This document shows positions 26,008-35,871 of a stretch of 56,098 nt of DNA, piece after piece. Origin of the DNA: Nitrospirota bacterium (lineage in GTDB: Bacteria > Nitrospirota > Thermodesulfovibrionia > Thermodesulfovibrionales > SM23-35). Each line of letters opens with the position of its first letter. Position 1 is the first letter of the stretch. The notes under the pieces are model-generated. The model searched no databases, was not told where the DNA came from, and saw only the letters and a list, made by a program, of their open reading frames with translations. The position numbers were made by a program, and so were the translations under genes. Location of the stretch: NCBI GenBank assembly GCA_014859105.1, contig JACUUX010000012.1, forward strand, positions 1 to 56,098. Direction: 5' to 3'.

Positions 26008-27912
26008 TTAGAAGAATATCTTCCACTCAAGATGCGGATACCAGTATGATTTACGCCCGGAACTCCCGATAATAGTATCATCTAAGTCCCGTTTATTATG
26101 GTTAAAGTACATGGTTCCTAAAAGAAGATACGTCCTCGGACTTAAGTAGTATGTTACACAGGTATCAATAACCCTTGAATGGAAAGGATAATATCCAACA
26201 GCTATCTGATCTTTACTGAAATTTTGATTATAGAAGTAATTATTTGACAGATAGTGCACTGTACCTTTTCTCCTGTAGCCTTTCACATTAAACGGATTTA
26301 TCCAATAATCACTCCCCCATGTCACATCAAACCAGAAGACAACTTTGTCATTAATCAAATTGCCTGTGTTAAACCCGACAAACCAGGCACGTCCTGGAAA
26401 ACTGTCACCCTCGTAAAACTTTTCGTAAGTACGGTCACCGACTCTTTCATATCCATGCTGTGGGTCTTCCGGATCTACCCCTTTGGTTTGGAGCGCAGCC
26501 AATCCTTCTTCAGAGAATGTCCATCTATGCTTGTGAGGAGCGATTTTAAAGTGACTATAATAAAATGCCCCATATACCTGAAACCGCCAGATCTGCGTGT
26601 CTAACCAGATTCCACCTAAATGGTAGGGTTCTGGTTCAATATAGGGAACAACAAGCTCATTTTTTAACCCGTCAGTATAGGGCTCAGTCCCTTTGAACGT
26701 ATGGCCACTCGAAGTATAAAAGGTGTAACGAGGCATGTAATAATTGTCCATATAAGCATAATTAAAGAATACCTGTGTATCCTCAGTTAGTTTCAGTTGA
26801 AGCTGAGATATAAAGACATTTGAATCAGGACCCTTACCGTCGATGCCCATAAGGTTTTCAAACTTTCCTCCAGGTCCGCTCAGACTCTGATCAGCGTATT
26901 TAAGATAGCCGATATATAGTTCATTTCTCTCTTTCAATTTCTTAAAATAGTTCGACCGGGCAATTCTACTAAATTTTCTTTCTTTTTCGGTCTCTGTCGG
27001 TTCCGGTTGTTCCCCTAAAAGGTTACAACGCAATTCTGTAAATGTATCCTCAAAAGGAAGTTTAGGAAGTTCAACATTAATCAATCCACCTTCGATTTCT
27101 GAATCGACAAATAATCTTGGAAAAATCGTGTTAGATGATCTTGTAGGCGGCCCTTCATAGCCGGGAAGCCTTCCGAATATTAATTTTGTGGGTAATATTT
27201 CATTATAATAAAGGTACGGCGGTTTCGCCACAGCATAAAAGTTTTCCAGCCTCGGTGTGATATCGCCGCTCTGATGTGCTGCCCAGGAATTCATCCAGTC
27301 ATGAGGATTGTCCCCTGCTCCTATGTATGTGATATTTCCAAACCTTTTATTTAAGGTCAATCTCCCATAAATATCAAGGTACTCAGGAATAACGGACGAC
27401 TCAAGATTGAGTCTGAATCTCATAGGCCAGGAATTGTAGTCCTCTTCATCTTTGTCTTGATCAGGGATTCCAGGGTATACAAAGTCTGCAGGAGTATCTG
27501 CAAATGTCGCATCGGCACGGAATCGAATTTCTCCTGAGAGTTTTATACGCGTTTTGTCCTCCAATTTTTTAAGGGTGTCTTCCATTTTATCCAGGATGCC
27601 TGCTTTTTCTTCCAATCTGGTTAATTCCGCATCAGCTTCTATTACCCTTTCTGCCTTTTTTTCAACCTCTTCGATCTTCTTTTCAGTTTCAACGGTCTTC
27701 ATCCGGGTCTCAGCCTGTTTCTTCTCTAAATCCTCTATCCTGTTAAGAAGTTCTTCCATATCTCTTTTAAGCTGTTGTTCCTGTTGCTGGAGTCTCCTGA
27801 TCTCATTTTTCAGTTCTTCGATTTCCGATGCTGATCCCACAGCCACCGCAGGTATAACTAAAAATAAAAACGAAACGAGACAGAGCAGCAGAGAGAATCC
27901 CGGTCTATTCAT
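26008..27912 (-). CDS. Outer-membrane beta-barrel porin with coiled-coil N-terminus (DUF3373-like)
   Basis: 634 residues. It has a signal peptide (cleaved near residue 25), then a heptad coiled coil (about 30-125, rich in E, K, L and Q), then a long barrel domain of alternating aromatic strands (SGEIRFRADATF, WPMRFRLNLE, FGRLPGYEG, YWYPHLEWKIFF) ending in Phe, as outer-membrane barrels do. The coiled coil probably crosses the periplasm or binds peptidoglycan. It lies 18 bases after tupA and before tupB/C, which suggests it is the outer-membrane channel for the same oxyanion. That role is inference. Confidence 0.8.
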   Translation of the reverse strand: MNRPGFSLLLCLVSFLFLVIPAVAVGSASEIEELKNEIRRLQQQEQQLKRDMEELLNRIEDLEKKQAETRMKTVETEKKIEEVEKKAERVIEADAELTRLEEKAGILDKMEDTLKKLEDKTRIKLSGEIRFRADATFADTPADFVYPGIPDQDKDEEDYNSWPMRFRLNLESSVIPEYLDIYGRLTLNKRFGNITYIGAGDNPHDWMNSWAAHQSGDITPRLENFYAVAKPPYLYYNEILPTKLIFGRLPGYEGPPTRSSNTIFPRLFVDSEIEGGLINVELPKLPFEDTFTELRCNLLGEQPEPTETEKERKFSRIARSNYFKKLKERNELYIGYLKYADQSLSGPGGKFENLMGIDGKGPDSNVFISQLQLKLTEDTQVFFNYAYMDNYYMPRYTFYTSSGHTFKGTEPYTDGLKNELVVPYIEPEPYHLGGIWLDTQIWRFQVYGAFYYSHFKIAPHKHRWTFSEEGLAALQTKGVDPEDPQHGYERVGDRTYEKFYEGDSFPGRAWFVGFNTGNLINDKVVFWFDVTWGSDYWINPFNVKGYRRKGTVHYLSNNYFYNQNFSKDQIAVGYYPFHSRVIDTCVTYYLSPRTYLLLGTMYFNHNKRDLDDTIIGSSGRKSYWYPHLEWKIFF

Positions 27913-27930
27913 ACCATATCTCCTCCTTGA

Positions 27931-28749
27931 TTAATTAGCATTCGGTATAAACAGCTGATTACCATATTTATCCTTGAATGATGCTATAGCATGCTGGCCA
28001 TCTCTGGATATAATCCAGTTTATGAATTCCATAGCCTCTTTATATTTCACATGTCTATGTCTTTCAGGATTTACAGCCATAACACCGTATTGATTAAACA
28101 ATACAGGGTCACCTTCAAGGACAATTGTCATTTCGAGTCTATCCTTTTCTTTTGTGGCAAGCCACGTGCCTCTGTCTGTCAGGGTGTAGGCGCGCTTTTC
28201 ATTGGCGATACGCTGGGTTTTTTCCATGCCCTGGCCGACTTCAAGATACCATTTTTGTCCTTTCGGGTCAATATTTATTTTTCCCCAGATTGATAATTCT
28301 TTTGTATGGGTACCTGATTTATCTCCTCTCGATACAAAAGGGAATGCACTTTTCGCAATGTTACGGAATGCCCCGGCAGCAGAATTTAATCCTTTGATCT
28401 GCACAGGATCATCAGGAGGGCCAATAATTATAAAATCGTTATACATCACATCATGACGGTCTAAAAAATATCCCTCCTCTACAGCCTTTAACTCAAGCTC
28501 CTTTGCATGTACAAAAACTACATCAGCATCTCCTCTTTTCCCTATCTCTATCGCTGCGCCAGTACCAACAGCCACCACATCTACCTTGATTCCCGTCTTT
28601 TTCTCGAACAAAGGCAGGATGTAGTCAAGCAGGCCCGAATTCTGCGTGCTTGTGGTCGATGCACAACGAATCCTTGTTTCAGCAAAAACAGTGGAGATAA
28701 GAATTACCGATAGAATCAATACCATCAGAAAAAAACTTTTGATTTTCAT
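27931..28749 (-). CDS. tupA: Tungstate-binding periplasmic protein
   Basis: 272 residues with a cleavable signal peptide (ending in VFA). The mature protein begins with the TupA signature CASTTSTQNSGLLDYILP, whose TTST residues bind the oxyanion. It has VDVVAVGTGAAIEIGKRGDADVVFVHA and the arginine/serine site FVSRGDKSGTHTKE. It supplies substrate to TupB/TupC further along the cluster. Molybdate selectivity cannot be excluded. Confidence 0.9.
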   Translation of the reverse strand: MKIKSFFLMVLILSVILISTVFAETRIRCASTTSTQNSGLLDYILPLFEKKTGIKVDVVAVGTGAAIEIGKRGDADVVFVHAKELELKAVEEGYFLDRHDVMYNDFIIIGPPDDPVQIKGLNSAAGAFRNIAKSAFPFVSRGDKSGTHTKELSIWGKINIDPKGQKWYLEVGQGMEKTQRIANEKRAYTLTDRGTWLATKEKDRLEMTIVLEGDPVLFNQYGVMAVNPERHRHVKYKEAMEFINWIISRDGQHAIASFKDKYGNQLFIPNAN

Positions 28750-28879
28750 TTTACCTCCTCTTTTATGTTTAACCCTTTTAATTCACAAATTTTGCAGATA
28801 TTGACAGATACAGTATTTAAGCGGGGTTAAATTCTTTCTTAAATATTATTTATTTTATGAACAGCCTTTACAATTTATG

Positions 28880-29656
28880 CTATTTCCCCATAACGGATGG
28901 AATAGCATCCGGATAAAAAAGATTCATTCCATGTTTTTTGTAATTCCCTATTAATTTTTGACCTTCAAGCGATGTTACAAAGGCTATAAAATCCATAGCC
29001 TCTCTGTATTTAACATGCAAAAATCTATCAGGATTAACAGAAATAACACTGTAGTTATTTCTCAATACTGGGTCGCCTTTAAACAGTACTTTTAAAGTGA
29101 CCTTTGATTCATAATTGAGAAATGTTCCTATATCACTCAGTGTGTAGGCTTTCTTCTGATTTGCGGTAAGCAAAGTATCTCCCATTTTTGCCCCTGCCTC
29201 GAAATACCAGCCTTTCCCTTTGGGGTTGATTCCGGCATCATCCCAGATATCCATTTCCTTCATATTTGTTCCTGAGTCATCCCCTCTTGATACAAAGGGA
29301 TCGCCTTTCTCTGCGATTTCCTCAAAAGCCTCTATTGCTGTCTTACATTTACCGATCTTAGCAGGATCATTGCCGGGTCCGACAATTACGAAATCATTAT
29401 GCATGACAGCCCTTCTGTTCACACCATATCCCTCGGCAACAAATTTTTCCTCCCTGAATGGGTCATGAACAAAAAGTAAATCAGCTTCTCCTTTCTTAGC
29501 AATCCGTATTGCTTTGCCGGTGCCAACTGCGATAATTTCAACCTTGACATGATATTTTGTAGACTTTTCATAGGCAGGGATAAGGATGTCAAAAAGCCCT
29601 GAATTTTGTATGCTTGTAGTCGATGCTATTACTAACTTATTCTTTCCTCCAGACAT
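28880..29656 (-). CDS. TupA-like oxyanion-binding protein without signal peptide
   Basis: 258 residues from the ATG of MSGGKNKLVIAS, chosen because GGGAGG stands seven bases upstream; a longer start at 29683 adds only MNQIKREAN. All ligand motifs are kept (STTSIQNSGLFDILIP, VGTGKAIRIAKKGEADLLFVHD, FVSRGDDSGTNMKE), but no signal peptide is present with either start. It may therefore act in the cytoplasm as an intracellular tungstate buffer or sensor, or be exported by another route. It is upstream of tupA, in the same direction, and is preceded by a perfect palindrome. Confidence 0.82.
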   Translation of the reverse strand: MSGGKNKLVIASTTSIQNSGLFDILIPAYEKSTKYHVKVEIIAVGTGKAIRIAKKGEADLLFVHDPFREEKFVAEGYGVNRRAVMHNDFVIVGPGNDPAKIGKCKTAIEAFEEIAEKGDPFVSRGDDSGTNMKEMDIWDDAGINPKGKGWYFEAGAKMGDTLLTANQKKAYTLSDIGTFLNYESKVTLKVLFKGDPVLRNNYSVISVNPDRFLHVKYREAMDFIAFVTSLEGQKLIGNYKKHGMNLFYPDAIPSVMGK

Positions 29657-29726
29657 ATTTGCCTCCCTTTTTATTTGATTCATTTATTCCCGAACATCAC
29701 ATATATATTAAAATTTTCTAATAATT

Positions 29727-29742
29727 ATTACATGCATGTAAT
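29727..29742. promoter_or_regulatory. Perfect 16-bp palindrome, possible operator
   Basis: ATTACATGCATGTAAT, 71 bases upstream of the signal-less tupA-like gene, next to AT-rich promoter-like sequence (TTTTAATATATAT on the minus strand). It could bind a dimeric oxyanion-responsive regulator. Confidence 0.45.
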
Positions 29743-29842
29743 CAGCAATCAGTCTAAGAATCGAGAAATATGGGATCAGGGGAAGTCAGGTAAATAATAA
29801 AATTTACAACTTCCTGCATACAATATCAGCGTTATAATTACA

Positions 29843-30655
29843 TTAATCAAGCCTGTAAACTATCGGTATTATTATCCGTGCCTCTACAGGCGGTTTTGGT
29901 AAGGGTGATGCATCGTTAACCGCTTTAGTAGCGCCTGTATCAAGAACTTCTTTGCCGGAACTTTGTATCACTTTTATATCCCTGACATTTCCATCAGAGG
30001 ATATGATAAACGAAACTTTAACCCTTCCTTCCCATCCCATCTGTCTTGCCAATCTTGGATAAGTTACCTTTTTTTGAATCACGTCCCTTATGTATGAAAA
30101 GTTCTCCTTCAGATACCTGCTCCTGCGGAGCATATCAGAATCAGAATTTCCATAGCTGCCGCTGGATGTCAATTTAGTGCCTTTCCCTGCTAAGCCACTC
30201 CCCCCCAGCTGGCCTCGCATACCATCGCCTGTAGAAGTCGAAAAATTGGTTTGCACAGACTGTACTGACTTGTATTGAAAATCTGCAGTTTCAGGATAGG
30301 CTGAGACCGGAACTTCTCCTTCTGATACTTGTACCTGAGTGTCAAGGGTTGGTGTTGGTACTATTACCTCTTTTGATTCTTTGACCTCCAGTTGTTGTTT
30401 CTTTGTCTCCGTTTCCCTGTTTATGACCTTTGGCTTCCGCTCCCTGATTTTTGGTTTATTTTCAGGCTTTGTTTTTGCAATATCTACTGTTCCTGCTCCC
30501 GAACTTTCTCCATTCATTGAATCCTCGATACTAAAGTCAATAACTATTACACTATTGGCTGGAACAACAGAGGAACTACTCATGCCAATAATAATGAGAA
30601 TAATCAATGCATGGAAAGCAAGAGAAAACTGGACTGCTTTAAATTGATACCTCAT
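29843..30655 (-). CDS. tonB: TonB energy-transducing protein
   Basis: 270 residues. One N-terminal membrane anchor (about 8-28, with the conserved His at 16 in SLAFHALIILII), then a charged/proline-containing linker (50-185), and a C-terminal TonB domain (about 190-270, YPRLARQMGWEGRVKVSFIISSDG). It couples the proton-driven ExbB/ExbD motor to outer-membrane receptors. It is last in the operon after the receptor and the repeat lipoprotein. ExbB/ExbD are in the neighbouring operon. Confidence 0.92.
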   Translation of the reverse strand: MRYQFKAVQFSLAFHALIILIIIGMSSSSVVPANSVIVIDFSIEDSMNGESSGAGTVDIAKTKPENKPKIRERKPKVINRETETKKQQLEVKESKEVIVPTPTLDTQVQVSEGEVPVSAYPETADFQYKSVQSVQTNFSTSTGDGMRGQLGGSGLAGKGTKLTSSGSYGNSDSDMLRRSRYLKENFSYIRDVIQKKVTYPRLARQMGWEGRVKVSFIISSDGNVRDIKVIQSSGKEVLDTGATKAVNDASPLPKPPVEARIIIPIVYRLD

Positions 30656-30688
30656 CTCTTTTTTTTGCCCGATCCCTGCCTTTGTAAA

Positions 30689-31303
30689 TTAATACTCAAA
30701 AATTGAAGATTCCTTCATTACACTTTCCGCATCATAATCAATTTTCTTTGTCTTGTTTCCGCTGGGATCATACTCGAAGATTGAACAGGACGTTATGGCA
30801 CCATCATTATTGTATGTGGTTTTTTTCGTCCTCTTTCCCTTTTCATCGTAAGCATAAGTCACGCAGGACTCAAACTTGTTCTCAGGGGTGTACTGATTTC
30901 TTTTCACCCTTTTGCCATTATTGTCATATTCATAGGTAAAGTATTTTTTTAATTGATCACTGGAATCAAAGATATTCTTTTCCGTCCTTTTCCCTTGCAT
31001 GTCATAATCATAAGTCGTATAAGAAAGTATATTACCTCCTGGATCGTAGTCAACCTTTTTAGAACGCTTCCCCTTATTATCATATGAATACATGGAATAC
31101 TTCAGGAGTGTCCCTGAGGGAGAAAAATGATCTTTTCTCTCTTTATCAAAGGCATTGTACTGAAAGGTGTGGTAGGACTGCACCTCTCCTTTAGCATTGT
31201 AAATGACCTTTTTTGTTTTCTCTTGCTGAGTAGTTTTCACGGCCTTCATTCCACACCCCGCAACAAGGAGACAAATACAAAAAACAGCAACAAACGTCCT
31301 CAT
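30689..31303 (-). CDS. Lipoprotein made of 26-residue YD-type repeats
   Basis: 204 residues. The lipobox LVAGC gives lipidated Cys17. The rest is six to seven tandem 26-residue repeats of the form YDxxGKRxKKxxYDxxGxxxSYxxYE, resembling toxin/RHS-like YD wraps but shorter. It lies between the TonB-dependent receptor and tonB in one operon, 33 bases before tonB. It is probably an outer-membrane accessory lipoprotein of this receptor, perhaps binding ligand or carbohydrate. No known function. Confidence 0.7.
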   Translation of the reverse strand: MRTFVAVFCICLLVAGCGMKAVKTTQQEKTKKVIYNAKGEVQSYHTFQYNAFDKERKDHFSPSGTLLKYSMYSYDNKGKRSKKVDYDPGGNILSYTTYDYDMQGKRTEKNIFDSSDQLKKYFTYEYDNNGKRVKRNQYTPENKFESCVTYAYDEKGKRTKKTTYNNDGAITSCSIFEYDPSGNKTKKIDYDAESVMKESSIFEY

Positions 31304-31366
31304 AGCATAACCTCCTGTAACCTGTAAAGATATTCTGACACTTCAACCCCTATTCCTCATAAACTA

Positions 31367-33340
31367 TTAAAGATTAACCGTTACCCCCCCATAAATAAAT
31401 CGCCCAGCCTGGGGGAATCCATAACTTTCTTCATAATCTTCATCAAAGATGTTATCTGCCCCGAGATAGAGATTCACTCGACCTTTCAGTAATGCTTGAT
31501 TGAGTTTTAGATTGAACAATGTATAATCATTTAATTTTTTCTTTTCTAAAGGGGTTGTCCTTGAATAAAAAACCTGGTCGGCCACGTGCATAACATTCAT
31601 ATATGCTAAAAGACCAAAATTGAAGGAATATCTACTCTCGAAGGTAACAGTATGTTTAGGCCTGTACTGGAGTTCATCCCTTTCAGTGCCCGGCGACTTA
31701 TCTTTTGTGTATACGTATGTGTATCCTGCCCTCAACAGAAGGTTCTTCAGGTATCGATTCTCTGCAGCCAGTTCAGCACCCTTAAATTGATATTTTGCGT
31801 TGTTAATAAATTTAGTGCTTACAGTTTCAATAAATTCAATATAATCCTTTGCATCGATGAGAAAGCCGGTCAGAGTAACTTTACTGTTCAAGGGGAGCTT
31901 CTGCTCGATTCCAAGTTCGTAATTGTTGGATTTTTCTGTTTTCAAATCAGGATCTCCTCGACTTACGTCATAGAGCTGGCGAATGTCAGGAAACCGTATC
32001 TTCCTTGCAAAAGAGCCCCTTATCCGGGTATTCTCATGGATGTCGTAATAGGCTCCTACGAGATAACTCCCCTCATTATCGTCACCTTCGTCCTTTTCCA
32101 GCCAGTTATGACTGTAACCAAAAACCAGGCCTAAATTCTTTAAGGGAACCACTTCATACTCAAGAGCGGCTGTATAGACGTTGATATCTCTTTCATCCCG
32201 TACATCCACACGCCCGGTACGGGTTATATCGTACCCATCGACCTCCCATTCTTCTTCTCTGCCTTTAAGCCCGAGCGTTAAAAAGCCGGCTGTCTTCAGA
32301 TCACATGTTGTCTGTAAGGCAGCCCCTTTGATTCTTGTTTCATTATTGTGATGGAATGTACCATTACGAGTTATTGATTCAAAATTGCCATCGTCATACC
32401 GGTTCTCTTCCTCTGTCAATTGATTGAAAAAGATCCATGATCTCAGTCCGAAAGGTCCGGGCAAATCATAGCTTAGTGAAAGATGCCCGGAATAACCTTC
32501 AAAATTATCCATTCGTTCATATCTTTGTGCATCTGAAAAATTATCCCTGGGGAAAATTGTGGTCGAAGGTTTACCGAATTCTCCTTTAAGATAGTTAAAA
32601 ACCGCTCCGATAAGCACTTTGTCACTGGGAGCAAAATTCACATTTGCAAAGAAATTATTTCTCCTTTTGTCACTATTTTCTCGAATGCCCCCATCTTCTT
32701 CAGGTGTTTTGTCAAAATCATCAGAAAGGCGGAATCCATTCCTTTCGAGAACACTCCCGCTGAGGAAAAAGTCAACCTTTTCATGGACTCCGGAAAAATT
32801 AAAGCTGCCCAGATAATGATCTCCCTCTCCTGCCTCGCCTGAGACCATGCCATGAACACCCTTCTTCCCTCTCTTTGTAACGATGTTGATAACTCCACCG
32901 AGCCCTCCATCTCCGTAGAGCACCGAATGTGTACCATAAGAAACTTTTATCTTCTCGATGCTCTCTACAGGTATCAGACTAGGGTCAAAATTACCATCAA
33001 AACTGGAATTGATGGGAATACCATCGAGAAGGAGAATAACGTGTCTCGAACGAAAACCCCTGAGGTCCACCCGGGGAACCCCATCAGCCCCTGTCCTCAT
33101 ATACAGACCCGGCAACAACTCTATTGCTTCATCCAGAGTCCTTGCTCCTTTGCTTTCAATATCTTCTGCTGTAATCTCCCGAACTGTCCCGACAGCCTCA
33201 ACACCCTCTCTTTCCGCTTTTACTACAACTTCACCGAGTGTATAGGCACCTGTGCCTTCCTGCATCTCTGAACAAACCACGGCTGGAGCAGTCATCCAGA
33301 TAAAAATCCACATTAGGAAAAGCAATAAAATCTTCCTCAT
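31367..33340 (-). CDS. TonB-dependent outer-membrane receptor 1
   Basis: 657 residues with a signal peptide. The TonB box region is YTLGEVVVKAE. The plug domain (about 45-165) has GARTLDEAIELLPGLYMR, DLRGFRSRHVILLLDGIPIN and GGLGGVINIVTK. The 22-strand barrel follows, ending in the aromatic-flanked VTVNL. Its size suits siderophore, cobalamin or other metal-complex transporters; the ligand is not predictable here. It heads the operon with the repeat lipoprotein and tonB, under a promoter shared in design with receptor 2. Confidence 0.9.
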   Translation of the reverse strand: MRKILLLFLMWIFIWMTAPAVVCSEMQEGTGAYTLGEVVVKAEREGVEAVGTVREITAEDIESKGARTLDEAIELLPGLYMRTGADGVPRVDLRGFRSRHVILLLDGIPINSSFDGNFDPSLIPVESIEKIKVSYGTHSVLYGDGGLGGVINIVTKRGKKGVHGMVSGEAGEGDHYLGSFNFSGVHEKVDFFLSGSVLERNGFRLSDDFDKTPEEDGGIRENSDKRRNNFFANVNFAPSDKVLIGAVFNYLKGEFGKPSTTIFPRDNFSDAQRYERMDNFEGYSGHLSLSYDLPGPFGLRSWIFFNQLTEEENRYDDGNFESITRNGTFHHNNETRIKGAALQTTCDLKTAGFLTLGLKGREEEWEVDGYDITRTGRVDVRDERDINVYTAALEYEVVPLKNLGLVFGYSHNWLEKDEGDDNEGSYLVGAYYDIHENTRIRGSFARKIRFPDIRQLYDVSRGDPDLKTEKSNNYELGIEQKLPLNSKVTLTGFLIDAKDYIEFIETVSTKFINNAKYQFKGAELAAENRYLKNLLLRAGYTYVYTKDKSPGTERDELQYRPKHTVTFESRYSFNFGLLAYMNVMHVADQVFYSRTTPLEKKKLNDYTLFNLKLNQALLKGRVNLYLGADNIFDEDYEESYGFPQAGRFIYGGVTVNL

Positions 33341-33495
33341 GGTAACCTCCTTCGATAATGTATATTTTTGAATAAAGAACTGATGCCCCTATTCATCTTT
33401 ATGTACTGATTTTGCTTACAGGTAGTATCTCCCCCAAAAACATCTATTCTTAAAACCAGACGATATTTAAGACTCGTCTGAGAAACTGAAAATTA

Positions 33496-33590
33496 GTGCA
33501 GGGTCTTTCTCGGAGGGTTTGCATAAGTCGGTCACTGCCACTACTCAAAAAAATATGAGAACAATAAAAATAAATCAAAAGACCCTGCAC
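33496..33590 (-). ncRNA. Structured leader of receptor 1 operon (candidate attenuator)
   Basis: On the minus strand a perfect 13-bp stem, GTGCAGGGTCTTT with AAAGACCCTGCAC, encloses about 69 bases, followed by an AATTTTC tract. It begins about 14 bases after the predicted transcription start. A second hairpin (CAGACGA/TCGTCTG, 33457-33480) followed by TTTT comes next, 117 bases before the gene. The same closing stem with covarying bases occurs before receptor 2. Confidence 0.55.
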
Positions 33591-33635
33591 TTCTCCATAA
33601 CTTTATAATTTATCTTTAGATTTCAGGGAAGTGTA

Positions 33636-33678
33636 AGTCAAATTCATTATTTTCATTCACAATATGAAATAATTTCAT
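33636..33678 (-). promoter_or_regulatory. Promoter with LysR-type box for receptor 1
   Basis: The palindrome ATGAAATTATTTCAT (33664-33678, T-N11-A) is 22 bases from TTGACT (33636-33641). The palindrome centre is about -65 from the predicted start, the usual recognition position of LysR activators. Layout and spacing are identical before receptor 2. Confidence 0.6.
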
Positions 33679-33759
33679 ATCAGCATACATGAAATTTGAC
33701 ACCGAATGAATTTTTCAGACTTTAGGGAGAAAAAGAACCATATGTTCTACCCCGCTTAT

Positions 33760-34140
33760 TCAGGTCTTCTCCTCTGTCTGCAGGCTCACTTTTTTGAATC
33801 CGAGGTTCTTTACAACATCAAGAACACTGACGAAAATCTGGAGGCTTATATTTTTATCTGCCCTTATGAGAATCGGGATATTTTTATCCATAGGTCTGAG
33901 AGACTGTCTCAGATCATCAACTGATAGATATCTGGAGTTCAAATATATATCACCTTTTTTATCTATATCTATGGTTTGATTTTTCAGAATATCTTCATAA
34001 CTCTTTGATGCCTTTGGAAGCTCAACAGGTATAATTCCTGTGGCAATGAATGTAGAAGTCGTGAGTACTATAGTAAGAAGCACGAGCATTACATCCACAA
34101 GCGGGATGACATTAATATAATCAAACTCTTTCTCTTCCAT
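33760..34140 (-). CDS. exbD: ExbD proton-channel subunit
   Basis: 126 residues with one N-terminal membrane helix carrying the essential proton-carrying Asp ([19 protein letters not shown]). The periplasmic domain ([35 protein letters not shown]) matches ExbD/TolR. Its start overlaps exbB by 20 bases, so translation is coupled. It is last in the receptor 2 operon. Confidence 0.92.
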   Translation of the reverse strand: MEEKEFDYINVIPLVDVMLVLLTIVLTTSTFIATGIIPVELPKASKSYEDILKNQTIDIDKKGDIYLNSRYLSVDDLRQSLRPMDKNIPILIRADKNISLQIFVSVLDVVKNLGFKKVSLQTEEKT

Positions 34141-34555
34141 TCCTGATCTCCCATTGCAGGATAAGAACCTTTACCTTCCTTAAAAGAAAATTATAAAGTG
34201 CAACTGATGGGATAGCCACCAGAAGTCCTACAGCAGTTGCCTTTAAAGCAAGAGCCAGTCCAACCATGATTTTACTTGTTTCAACAAACCCTTCCACTCC
34301 CATAGTATAAAATGTGAGCATAATTCCGAGAACTGTACCTAAAAGTCCAATATAGGGAGCGTTACTCCCGATAGTTGCTATAACATGAAGCTTCTTTGTC
34401 AGATCAATCTCAAGTGACTTTTTATCTAAAAAGTTTTCTAATTTAATATGTCTATAAACCATATACCTCTCTATAGCAATTGCGACTGCAATAATACTTA
34501 GGATGATTAAAAATCCGATGATTCCGTACTCAACTGTATCTTTAAGCCATTCCAT
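34121..34555 (-). CDS. exbB: ExbB motor subunit, short form
   Basis: 144 residues with three membrane helices and the family motif [25 protein letters not shown]. Helix 3 ([22 protein letters not shown]) lines the channel. This is the short ExbB version found with TonB systems of several anaerobes. It overlaps the permease gene upstream by 14 bases. Confidence 0.92.
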   Translation of the reverse strand: MEWLKDTVEYGIIGFLIILSIIAVAIAIERYMVYRHIKLENFLDKKSLEIDLTKKLHVIATIGSNAPYIGLLGTVLGIMLTFYTMGVEGFVETSKIMVGLALALKATAVGLLVAIPSVALYNFLLRKVKVLILQWEIRNGRERV

Positions 34556-35870
34556 TATCGTATCCTCTTTGTAATTTTTTATTTTTCCAAAAATAAAACG
34601 GCAATCCAGATAGGGTAATCAGAATTCCGGCTATTGAAGTCACTGGCTTGTCGTACATAATTTGAACAGCAATCACCGAATAACAACCAATAAACAAAAT
34701 AGGGACAACAGGATAAGCCCAGGTGCGGTAAGGCCTATGCATATCAGGTTTACGCCAGCGTAATACAAGGTGAGCAAACCCTGTTGCAATAGATGATAAT
34801 AGCATAACAAAGACAACATAACTTAAAAGCTGTTCAAATGTTCCTAACAAAACTAAACTGGATGCCAGGAACATCTGGCTCAGAATAGAAAGATGCGGGG
34901 TATTATAGAAGGGGTGGAGTCTTTTTAAAGGAGACCAAAAAATCTTATCTGCAGCCATTGCATAATAAATACGAGCACCGGCAAGGATAGTAGCATTTAT
35001 ACTTGCGGTAATGGCAAGGATGATGGAGAAAGAAATAATGTTAGTGAAAACCGGGCTAAACAGCTCACCTGCTGTAAGTTGTGCTACATTAACAATCCCT
35101 TTAAGACCTGAAAGTGGAAGTGCGTAAAGATAGGTGATGTTAATAAGAGTATAAAGGATAGCAACAATACTCGTTCCGAGAAGGAGAGAAAGGGGGAGAT
35201 TGCGTGTAGGATTTTTTACTTCATCACCAATGTAAGCAGAAACAAACCAACCACTGTATGTAAAAATTACTGCAATCATTGCTGGTCCAAAAAGTTTATC
35301 AACCGGTATCGATTCGGCATGATCAAGAGTAAAGTGATGCCAATTTCCATTTTGAGATATCAAACCTCCTGCAATTAAAGCTACAACAATAAACAGATTC
35401 CCTAAGGTGAAAATATCCTGTGTTGTTCCACCTAAGCGGACACCTCGGTAATTGATAAAAGAGAGAAAACAAATAATCCCTATTGCGAATAATTTTTCTG
35501 AGAAAATAGTATTAAACAAGAAAAAATGTTTCACATAATTTATTAAGGCAATCGATAGTGCCGCAACAGAACCTGGATTAATAATCCAGAAGCTTACCCA
35601 TCCCACGATAAAGCCAGCCCATCGGCCATATGCAGCTTTTAAAAATTGGTAATCTCCGCCTGAATACGGGAACATACCGGCCATCTCAGCATATGTTAAA
35701 GCTCCACATAGTGTAAGGAGTCCTCCAATAACCCAAATACCTATGAAAAAAATCGGGTGGGGCAGTTCACCAGCTAAAAAACCGCTTGTTGTGAATATGC
35801 CTGCCCCAACAACATTCCCGATAACAAGGAGGGTAGCATCGAAGAGGTTAAGTCTTCGTTTTAATTGCAT
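34542..35870 (-). CDS. APC-superfamily amino-acid permease
   Basis: 442 residues and about 12 membrane helices. The helix 1 break [16 protein letters not shown] (substrate-binding GAGIF) is typical of LAT/APC transporters, with [28 protein letters not shown] following. It sits inside the receptor/ExbBD operon, between the haem-methylase fusion and exbB, with overlaps on the exbB side. Its position suggests that the imported ligand or a breakdown product is an amino acid or amine. That is inference. Confidence 0.85.
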   Translation of the reverse strand: MQLKRRLNLFDATLLVIGNVVGAGIFTTSGFLAGELPHPIFFIGIWVIGGLLTLCGALTYAEMAGMFPYSGGDYQFLKAAYGRWAGFIVGWVSFWIINPGSVAALSIALINYVKHFFLFNTIFSEKLFAIGIICFLSFINYRGVRLGGTTQDIFTLGNLFIVVALIAGGLISQNGNWHHFTLDHAESIPVDKLFGPAMIAVIFTYSGWFVSAYIGDEVKNPTRNLPLSLLLGTSIVAILYTLINITYLYALPLSGLKGIVNVAQLTAGELFSPVFTNIISFSIILAITASINATILAGARIYYAMAADKIFWSPLKRLHPFYNTPHLSILSQMFLASSLVLLGTFEQLLSYVVFVMLLSSIATGFAHLVLRWRKPDMHRPYRTWAYPVVPILFIGCYSVIAVQIMYDKPVTSIAGILITLSGLPFYFWKNKKLQRGYDNGMA

Positions 35871-35871
35871 T

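Noticed and set aside
28750-28879. Possible molybdenum/tungsten cofactor riboswitch before tupA
   Set aside because: Only a loose TTTAACCC...GGGTTAAA pairing is seen. The conserved motifs of that riboswitch could not be found.
33520-33545. GTCACTGCCACTAC, reminiscent of cobalamin riboswitch pieces
   Set aside because: The match is on the plus strand, opposite to the receptor gene, and the other conserved boxes are absent.
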